Source: Tritrichomonas foetus
Taxonomy: Eukaryota > Parabasalia > Tritrichomonadida > Tritrichomonadidae
Direction of reading: 5' to 3'
Assembly: GCA_001839685.1 (NCBI GenBank)
Contig: MLAK01000564.1
Coordinates: 42,989-105,421, forward strand
Length of the DNA: 62,433 nucleotides
The notes under the pieces were generated by a model that was not told the DNA's origin, ran no database searches, and worked only from the letters and a program-made list of their open reading frames with translations. The translations under genes and the position numbers were made by a program. Every line of letters begins with the position of its first letter. Within the stretch, counting starts at the first letter, position 1. Below are positions 55,874 through 62,433 of the stretch, in pieces.

Positions 55874-56741
55874 GTCAATTTTTGGCCTTAACGTCTATTT
55901 TTGAAATCTCCACATTTCAGAATGAAAGGAAAGTAATTCATGACACAGATTTTTAATTCTCTACAATTACCATTACAAAGAAGAAAGAAGATGGTGTCGA
56001 TGGTGAAACTTTTCATTATTCTTTTTATTTTATGTTTGGTGATCCATAAAATAATATTAGAGAAACAAAACCATGAAACTCAAATTTTTACTTGGGTAAA
56101 CTTTTAAAGACATTTATTTTATATATTCATGTTTTAAATCGACATGTTTTCAAAAAATATAAAAAATTGATTGCATTTATGAAAAATATGGTGGATTCAA
56201 TATCAATATATATAATATTGGGATTTAACATATAATTGATTGTATGATACCGAAATGAAAATTTAATTACACGCACACGTTCTAATATTCAATAAGATAT
56301 CCTAATTTTACTGCTATTGTTAATGTGTGCATCAAGAATTATTTGTTTATTTGAACATTCACATTTAGAACAATTTATTTTTGGTTTAATTAAACATCAA
56401 CATGCCTTTGTAAAAAAAGGATAATTAAATCATGTTTGTTTGTTTGGAAAAGAAAAAATTAATGTACAAAGAAATTCTATATTTACTATATTCATGGGAA
56501 TAAAAGTTAGATTATCTCCATAAATCATCGAAGTTTTCTGACTGTGGCATTACTAACTTCAATAATATGGCCACTGGTTCAAAAGTTGTCTTTTCTTAAA
56601 TTGATAGTAATTTATGGCAACTTACATTATTTTTGCATAAAAAGAGGATCGAATTCTCAGTTTTCTCCTCATATTTTTCAATCAAGTTGTCTATTTTCGA
56701 TTTAAACAAAAATGCCTATATTCAATAATTAGAAAATTAAA
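55874..56741. other. Intergenic, one possible mini-ORF
   Basis: At 55991-56107 (+) a 38-codon frame reads MVSMVKLFIILFILCLVIHK and then a polar tail, like a tiny membrane peptide; support is weak. The rest is AT-rich, with CACGCACACG at about 56273. No other gene is seen. Confidence 0.3.
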
Positions 56742-57659
56742 TCACATTGATTGTTTGATTTTTAGTTGTTTAATGAGATTCTCAAGGATAATATTTTTTT
56801 GAATGATAAAATCCGATTCTGTTAAAATATTACCTAATTCATTCTTCAAATTATTTCCCTCTATTTGGATATTTTTAATTTTGTTTTCCAGAAATTCTAT
56901 ATTTGAAGATAACTTTTCAATTGTTTGTCGACAAGAATCATTTCCATTTGCTAAGCATGCTGCTCTTTTTCTTTTTACATAAATACTATCTAAGTATTGA
57001 TTCATCTTTTTTTCTAATTCAGAAAGATACTTTTCGAGATTTTCATTTTTTTGATGGAGAACGTTTTGTTCATTTTGAGCTCTTTCTGCTCTCTCTTTTA
57101 GATGTTTATAATCATAAGTGAGATATGATAAAATTGTTGTTTTGGAATTGATTTCATCATTCAAATGGCTAATATGAATCATTGTTTGCCGAATTTTATT
57201 CTGAGTGGCATTATTTTCGTTTATTAATTCGCCTTTGACTTGGCGGATTTGATCCATCAGACGAAGCAAGGATTCTCTCTTTTCATCGATTTTCTTTCGT
57301 TCTTTATTTATATTTTCAGAGTATTTTTCATTCGATTGATTTTGGATTTCAATTTTTTTCACTTTTTTATCGTTTTTTTGTTTCAAAGAAGAAATTAGAC
57401 GATCATATCCATCTTTAATTTTCACCATTGGTGCAGAATATTGACCAAATTTGTTTATCAATCGATCGAAAGAACGACGATAGCAATCAAATATATCCCA
57501 TTGATTTGAGAGGCCAATAAGTTCAGTTGTTAGGCTTGACTCTATTTGTTTAACCATTAAATCTTGTGAGACCACTTGTTGTATTTTGGTTTTAGATTTG
57601 AGGAATGGATCTATTGCTGTGAAAAATAATGGTTTGTGATTTCGTCGTGGAGAAGACAT
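56742..57659 (-). CDS. Coiled-coil protein (305 aa), unknown function
   Basis: A helical protein. I prefer ATG 57659 (MSSPRRNHKPLFF) to the in-frame ATG at 57815. The extra 52 residues have no coiled-coil character, and AAACGCACAC (57694-57703) lies 35-44 bp before 57659, the position of the same decamer before the WDR17-like gene. The N-terminal 100 residues include SLTTELIGLSNQWDIFDCYR. From about residue 105 a continuous coiled coil runs to the end (KIEIQNQSNEKYSENINKER, LNDEINSKTTILSYLTYDYK). I see no domain that fixes a function. It is divergent from the IBD-type gene. Confidence 0.6.
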   Translation of the reverse strand: MSSPRRNHKPLFFTAIDPFLKSKTKIQQVVSQDLMVKQIESSLTTELIGLSNQWDIFDCYRRSFDRLINKFGQYSAPMVKIKDGYDRLISSLKQKNDKKVKKIEIQNQSNEKYSENINKERKKIDEKRESLLRLMDQIRQVKGELINENNATQNKIRQTMIHISHLNDEINSKTTILSYLTYDYKHLKERAERAQNEQNVLHQKNENLEKYLSELEKKMNQYLDSIYVKRKRAACLANGNDSCRQTIEKLSSNIEFLENKIKNIQIEGNNLKNELGNILTESDFIIQKNIILENLIKQLKIKQSM

Positions 57660-58057
57660 TCTGTAATAATATTTTGGTCGTAATAAATGCGGTGTGTGCG
57701 TTTTAAAGCGCCCAATCATATGAAACAGACTTTGCAACGATAAAGAATTTAACATATATTGACCATTTCCATATCGTTTTATTTTAAATGAATAGAATAC
57801 GTTAAATTTTGTCATATTTCAAATTTGTCTCAAAATTTTACAAATTCTACAGAATTCATATTTCAAATGATCAGATAGGTATTTAAGATTTCTTTTGGTA
57901 AGGACAGCTAATAGTTAACGGAAATATGTGTCTAAAATCAATGAGGATCATAGAAATTCAATAAAAATCAGAAAAATTTTTTGCTTGAAATTTTCAATGG
58001 CATAATTAAATTTCTTAGTCAGTATTTAAAGTGATATGAAAATACTTTTTGTTTTAT

Positions 58058-58756
58058 ATGAACTTGTGCTCACTCACAGAATATGATATCTTGAAAATTC
58101 AGTTAAAAAATATCAGGAATAATGAAGGACGTGATTATTTTAAAAAGCAATTAGAAACCATCAGAGAATTCATTGAAAAAATTCCTAATTTAAAAGAACA
58201 AAGAGAAATGGAATGTGGTATTGCTTTTATTGATGATTGTATTTGCGTCCAAATTCACAATCTTAAAAATACTTTAAATCAATGCAAATCGTCAGTCAAT
58301 AATAGTTTCCAATATTTAGGATATATCTCTATTAGAAGCCGAACTCAATCTAACCATTATCTCTTTTCAGCTTTACCGACTTTAAAAATTATGGGGACAT
58401 CTAAACAATGGTCAGTTCGAACTCGTTCAAATGAAGGTTTGAAATCGAACATAGCGAACATCACTCATTTCCAAACTATTACCAATTACATCACTGCCCA
58501 AAATGCTCTTCCACTTCCAAATAACGAAATCATTTTTTATGATCATCATAAAAATCTCAATAAGGCGAAACATATGTATGAAAATCCACAAATTTCTTTT
58601 AAATTAGAATGTGATCAGCCAATGACTCCTTTGGAATCCATAGAAAATGAAACTATTACGAGCCCTGAAGAAAATCTTTCTCAAAATACTGATTTTTATG
58701 AAGTATTAGACAACTTAATAACAGATCCACCTGATGATTATTATAAACAAATTTAA
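58058..58756 (+). CDS. Initiator-binding-domain (IBD, IBP39-like) protein
   Basis: A 232-residue protein from ATG 58058; the upstream extension uses a TTG. The first 130 residues look like the IBD winged-helix domain of Trichomonas IBP39-type proteins. Seen in order are YFKKQLETIREFIEKIPNLK, ECGIAFIDDCICVQIHNLKN, NQCKSSVNNSFQYLGYISIR and ALPTLKIMGTSKQWSVRTRS. The KSSVN-SFxxLGY helix, followed by a basic W-x-VR, is the family hallmark. The rest is acidic and flexible and may serve as a regulatory tail. In Trichomonas, IBP39 binds the initiator at transcription start sites and recruits RNA polymerase II. This protein is probably a paralogue with DNA-binding function. The assignment rests on my memory of the family pattern. 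Confidence 0.6.
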   Translation: MNLCSLTEYDILKIQLKNIRNNEGRDYFKKQLETIREFIEKIPNLKEQREMECGIAFIDDCICVQIHNLKNTLNQCKSSVNNSFQYLGYISIRSRTQSNHYLFSALPTLKIMGTSKQWSVRTRSNEGLKSNIANITHFQTITNYITAQNALPLPNNEIIFYDHHKNLNKAKHMYENPQISFKLECDQPMTPLESIENETITSPEENLSQNTDFYEVLDNLITDPPDDYYKQI

Positions 58757-58987
58757 AAAAATAATCAGGTCTAGTAGAAATGCAATTGTGTTAGAGAATG
58801 AATTGTAGAATATATGAAATGAAATATCGAGTGTTGTAAATCATGAAAATAGTAAATAAAATAGCTATATTATTATAATGTAATGAGATTTTTCCATATT
58901 TTAGTGTGATAAAATAATAAAACAAATAGAATAGAAAATTTAATAAATATTATTGTGACGTATTAATAGATCTTTCTGAAATTTGAC

Positions 58988-59059
58988 GGGTGATTGGTCT
59001 AGTGGCATGATTCTCGCTTTGGGTGCGAGAGGTCTCGGGTTCGATTCCCGAATCGCCCC
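58988..59059 (+). tRNA. tRNA-Pro(UGG)
   Basis: A 72-nt cloverleaf. Acceptor GGGTGAT (58988-58994) pairs with ATCGCCC (59052-59058), including one U-G pair. The anticodon stem CTCGC/GCGAG encloses TTTGGGT with anticodon TGG (59020-59022). The T arm is TCGGG-TTCGATT-CCCGA. Box A (TGGTCTAGTGG) and box B (GGTTCGATTCC) are present. CCA is not encoded, there is no intron, and a T5 stretch follows as Pol III terminator. Confidence 0.97.
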
Positions 59060-59063
59060 GATC

Positions 59064-59068
59064 TTTTT
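59064..59068 (+). terminator. Pol III terminator (T5)
   Basis: TTTTT five bases after the tRNA 3' end, the usual RNA polymerase III stop signal. Confidence 0.8.
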
Positions 59069-59078
59069 GCATATACTC

Positions 59079-62000
59079 ATGGCAAATTTTTTTGAAGAAC
59101 CTTTAGTCTTCCCTAACATCATTTCTGGTACCAGCTTGAACTCTTATGAATGCCGTATCAGTATGGAGAACTTTGGAAATTTTCATCATATTGATTCAAC
59201 AATATCACCCATTTCAGACGAACCAAGCACTATTTCAGTTNAATTAAATGATGATGAATTTATGAAAGATGATAAAGATCCTCTATCCCCACAAGAGGAC
59301 TTATCATCGGCAAATTTCGGAAATCTAATCTCCAATCAGAATCTTATCAATACTTTTAGCGATATTTATAGACAGAATAAAGATGAAATAGATCAATTNA
59401 ACCAAAAATTCTATAATTTCTTCCAAGAATTACGAGTTTCGAATTCAATTCAACAATTTTTGTCTACAAATGCTATAACTATTCAACATAATATTAATAT
59501 CTGGAATATGAATATAAATAATGAAGAGCAAACTAAAGAATATAATGATTTTTTATTTCAATTATGGTTTATTCCTATTTCAGAATTATATACTTTTCTC
59601 TCGGTGAATAATTTTTTCCCTTGTTCAGTACCAAAATCATGTCCCATATGTCAAAATACTTTTAATACAACTTTTAACTTATATCAACATATTAATGANA
59701 ATCATTCAAATGTCAACGAAAATAATTGNCCTATAATNGGTAGTAATATTCTATCTTTACCAACATATATTATTGAATTATANCTTAAATATCCAAAATT
59801 AATTCCATCACCATTTACACTTTCAGAAATAATAGAAAATCATCAAGTATTAGAATGCAAATGCCCATTTGACTGTGACAGGATNTCATCTTCTATCCAT
59901 GAATACTATCTCCATCTTGAATCACATTATCAATTTAATGATGGAATGAATTTTAATGCTGCATTAGAAACGTGTTCAGAATTTTGGGCGAAAACTCAAT
60001 TATTAATTAAATTTAATTCCAAAATACCTAGTTTATTCGATATTNTGGAATTTGATATTAAATCTGAAAAAATAAATGGTCCAATGGCTATTGCTCTGAA
60101 CAAACAAAATGGTATTAATGATTCTTTTATGAAAGGTTTTATGAATATTAACAAATCTATTCATGATATGAAAAATGTTTGTCAAATGTATCAAAATGAA
60201 AACAGAGAATCAATTGAGAACTTAAAAAGTGTTATTGAAAGATGTAATAATATTAATGAAATAAATAAATATCATCATGATCATTACNATGATCAATCAA
60301 CCATTATTAATTCAAATAATACAAATAATAATAATGAATCACAACAACAATNATTTATTGAAGAACTTAAAAAAGAAACAGGAATGATTAAAGAAGTATG
60401 TTCTAATTTATGGAATAAATGTAATGATTTAACACAAGAAATTGAAGATATCAAATCTCAAAATTCTATCAAAACAAAAGAAAATCAATTATATCTTTCA
60501 GATAAAGAAGCAAAAATACAAGAACTCAATCAATCTCTTAATATACAAAGTGAAGAATTAAAATTGAAAGATATTAATCATAAGAAAGAAATTAATTTGA
60601 TAATTTCGAATAATAATCAAGAACGCATTTTAATGAAAGAAAAGATAGAAACAATGGAATTTCAAATTCAACAGCTTGAAAATTATAATATCATGAAAAA
60701 GAANACGAAAGAAGAAGAAGAAATCAAAACATTACAAATGAAACTCAAAATGGATAAAGATGCTCTAAATACAATGAAAACAGAAATATTAGATCTAAAG
60801 AAGTCAATTTATATAATTCAAGAAGAGAATCAAAAAATCAAACTTGTTCAGGAATCATCTAATTTGGAAGATGATATCTCGAAAATAAATAATTCAATAA
60901 TGAAGAAATATAAAGAGTTAAAGAATGATATTGAAACAATGAAATCAAATTTTGTCATTCAANATAATAAAACATTAAAAATGATTAAAACNAATACAAA
61001 CAACATCCTTGAAAATCATCATATGTTTAAAGNTTTATTTAAAGAATCTANTGCACAAATAGAGATATCATTGGGTAAATATCAACAATTGCAAACATCT
61101 CTAACGAAACAATATAATAAAGAAAAGAAAGAAAATGATAGGAATATATATATGATAAAACAAAAAATACTTGAATTTGAAGATGCTTTACAAATTAATA
61201 GAAAGTGTTTAAATGAAACACTCTCTATGAAATTTAATGATTTAAATTCCATCAATGAAGAAAAATTTGCACATATTGATAAAAGTCTTACAAAGTCTAT
61301 ATCATTAGCTAAAGATTCATTTAATGAAATGAATATCAAGTTAAACAAAATAGATCTTAATCAGAAGAACCTAAATGACGAACAAATCAATAAAAAGCTT
61401 CAACATGAACTAATTCAATTTAAAGATGAAATGAACCAATTGAAAGAAACANTCCATCAAACATTTGATAGTTTATCTAATGAAATTTCAACACAAGACA
61501 ATAAAATAGAAAGAATTNAACAAAATACCGAACTTGAGCATTGGAAATTAACTGAGAATATAAAGAATGAAATTGAAGTNGNNATTAAAAGATCATCTAA
61601 CTGTATTAGTAAGCGACTCACTGACTTAATAGATAACAGAATTACTGAAAGTAAAAAGCAAACACAAATGTACATTGATTCAGTGAGACATGAAATTGCT
61701 GAAGATCTTAAAAAGACAGAGAAATATTTATCAAATAACCTTAATAATCTTATCAAAGAAAAGATGAAAGACAACTCCCCTAATCATTTAATGAACAATA
61801 ATATAATACTTGATATTAAAGAGAGGTATGATAGTTTAATTAACAAAATTNATGAAATAGAAAGAATAGAATTAAATCAATCTGCCTTCGAAAAAGAAAC
61901 CAGAAAGAGTATGTCTAAGTATGCTTTAATAACTTCAATTCAAGATATTCAAAATGATGTCAATCANGAAATACAGAGAATTTCTTTAGAAGTAGAGAAA

Positions 62001-62433
62001 CAACTCAACATCAATAGGGAAAAAACTGAATCTTTAATTCTTAAAACACATAAATACAGTTCNGAATTACTTGAGAAGCAAAGTAATAAAGATCAATTTC
62101 AACATCAATTAAAAGCAAAGGCTCCAAACAAATTTAGATGGTCTCCTTCAAGCAATTNAATCAAAAAATCTAATCTAGAATCCTCAATAGAGAATGATAT
62201 CTTCATGAATTCACCTCAAGCATCACAACCAGATCTTTATAATGATAACAACGACGACGCAAATGATAATAATAATAATAATGATAACAATGATAACAAT
62301 GATAATGGGAACAACGGAAACAATGAAAACGACGAAAACAACAATGATGAGAATAATGAAAACAATAATAATAATAATGATAACAATAATGACAACAATG
62401 ATGATAATGAGAATGAAAACAACGTAGATGAAA
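59079..62433 (+). CDS. C2H2-like zinc-finger / coiled-coil protein, 3' end missing
   Basis: A frame from ATG 59079 stays open to the window end (more than 1118 codons) if the roughly 30 single Ns are read as sense. Residues about 195-220 read SCPICQNTFNTTFNLYQHIN then an H (C-x2-C...H-x4-H). A second Cys/His cluster (CKCPFDC...HEYYLHLESH) lies near residues 262-290. From about residue 350 to 1030 the protein is Lys/Glu/Asn-rich coiled coil. It then becomes polar (APNKFRWSPSSN) and ends in an Asp/Asn/Glu low-complexity run. Zinc fingers suggest nucleic-acid or protein binding; no homologue is named. The start lies 19 nt after the tRNA gene. Ns show that consensus quality drops here. Confidence 0.65.
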   Translation, partial: MANFFEEPLVFPNIISGTSLNSYECRISMENFGNFHHIDSTISPISDEPSTISVXLNDDEFMKDDKDPLSPQEDLSSANFGNLISNQNLINTFSDIYRQNKDEIDQXNQKFYNFFQELRVSNSIQQFLSTNAITIQHNINIWNMNINNEEQTKEYNDFLFQLWFIPISELYTFLSVNNFFPCSVPKSCPICQNTFNTTFNLYQHINXNHSNVNENNXPIXGSNILSLPTYIIELXLKYPKLIPSPFTLSEIIENHQVLECKCPFDCDRXSSSIHEYYLHLESHYQFNDGMNFNAALETCSEFWAKTQLLIKFNSKIPSLFDIXEFDIKSEKINGPMAIALNKQNGINDSFMKGFMNINKSIHDMKNVCQMYQNENRESIENLKSVIERCNNINEINKYHHDHYXDQSTIINSNNTNNNNESQQQXFIEELKKETGMIKEVCSNLWNKCNDLTQEIEDIKSQNSIKTKENQLYLSDKEAKIQELNQSLNIQSEELKLKDINHKKEINLIISNNNQERILMKEKIETMEFQIQQLENYNIMKKXTKEEEEIKTLQMKLKMDKDALNTMKTEILDLKKSIYIIQEENQKIKLVQESSNLEDDISKINNSIMKKYKELKNDIETMKSNFVIQXNKTLKMIKXNTNNILENHHMFKXLFKESXAQIEISLGKYQQLQTSLTKQYNKEKKENDRNIYMIKQKILEFEDALQINRKCLNETLSMKFNDLNSINEEKFAHIDKSLTKSISLAKDSFNEMNIKLNKIDLNQKNLNDEQINKKLQHELIQFKDEMNQLKETXHQTFDSLSNEISTQDNKIERIXQNTELEHWKLTENIKNEIEXXIKRSSNCISKRLTDLIDNRITESKKQTQMYIDSVRHEIAEDLKKTEKYLSNNLNNLIKEKMKDNSPNHLMNNNIILDIKERYDSLINKIXEIERIELNQSAFEKETRKSMSKYALITSIQDIQNDVNXEIQRISLEVEKQLNINREKTESLILKTHKYSXELLEKQSNKDQFQHQLKAKAPNKFRWSPSSNXIKKSNLESSIENDIFMNSPQASQPDLYNDNNDDANDNNNNNDNNDNNDNGNNGNNENDENNNDENNENNNNNNDNNNDNNDDNENENNVDE
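62230..62425 (+). repeat. Asn/Asp/Glu-coding AAT/GAT/AAC microsatellite
   Basis: Trinucleotide-type repeat (AAT, GAT, AAC, GAA codons) that encodes an acidic Asn-rich tail in the partial gene. Frames on the other strand that read poly-Ser/Leu here are by-products. Confidence 0.85.

Noticed and set aside
61082..62422. Minus-strand Ser/Leu/Phe-rich frames
   Set aside because: Antisense to the coiled coil and the Asn/Asp repeat of the partial gene.

Overview
The window looks like nuclear DNA of a parabasalid protist (trichomonad). It is strongly AT-rich. Its long genes are almost all uninterrupted, run on both strands and are often divergent. The gene content is eukaryotic: nuclear cap-binding protein, separase, E2F-type factor, Rab GTPases, METTL5, ALG1. 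Several genes have an initiator-like TCAYTWW element 11-18 nt before the ATG. There is a probable member of the initiator-binding-domain family, described from Trichomonas, and one very short (25 nt) intron. I cannot fix the genus; the low GC would suit a Tritrichomonas-like species. Where a reading frame opens upstream with TTG or GTG, I start the gene at the first in-frame ATG that fits the evidence.

Layout. 1-209: end of a 20-bp tandem repeat. 0.65-3.5 kb: two tandem glycosyltransferase-like genes flanking a decayed transposase-like fragment. 3.5-6.5 kb: gene-poor, with two small ORFs, a 66-nt poly-T tract and a 144-bp TA-flanked inverted-repeat element (MITE). 6.5-12.1 kb: a serpin, then ALG1 and the cap-binding subunit CBP80 in divergent orientation. 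12.1-17.2 kb: a gene desert with several gene relics and hairpins, enclosing one E2F-like gene with noticeably C-richer codons. 17.2-30.3 kb: a small membrane ORF, a kinase-fold protein, then separase divergent from a 2558-residue coiled-coil protein. 30.8-35.0 kb: a SHIPPO-repeat (cilium/flagellum) protein, a possible tubby/LURP-like protein, and a protein that begins with a close copy of the histone H3 tail and ends in a Ran-binding-like domain. 35.4-46.4 kb: a WDR17-like protein, two Rab-like GTPases, a three-module surface protein, METTL5 and a beta-helix-like protein. 46.5-54.1 kb: a second giant coiled-coil protein with about 31 internal repeats. 54.6-55.9 kb: an ankyrin-repeat gene with a 25-nt intron and two further interruptions. 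56.7-62.4 kb: a coiled-coil gene divergent from the IBD-type gene, a tRNA-Pro(UGG), and an incomplete zinc-finger/coiled-coil gene that runs off the window and contains scattered Ns.

The genes do not form an operon or single pathway. Several concern nucleus and cell cycle (CBP80, separase, E2F, H3-tail mimic, IBD factor), cytoskeleton or trafficking (SHIPPO, WDR17-like, Rabs, giant coiled coils), and the surface or glycans (ALG1, two GT-like proteins, surface protein). The strongest candidate for something undescribed is the H3-tail mimic at 34214-35032. Next come the 25-nt intron, and a promoter element with core AAACGS that recurs upstream of several unrelated genes.
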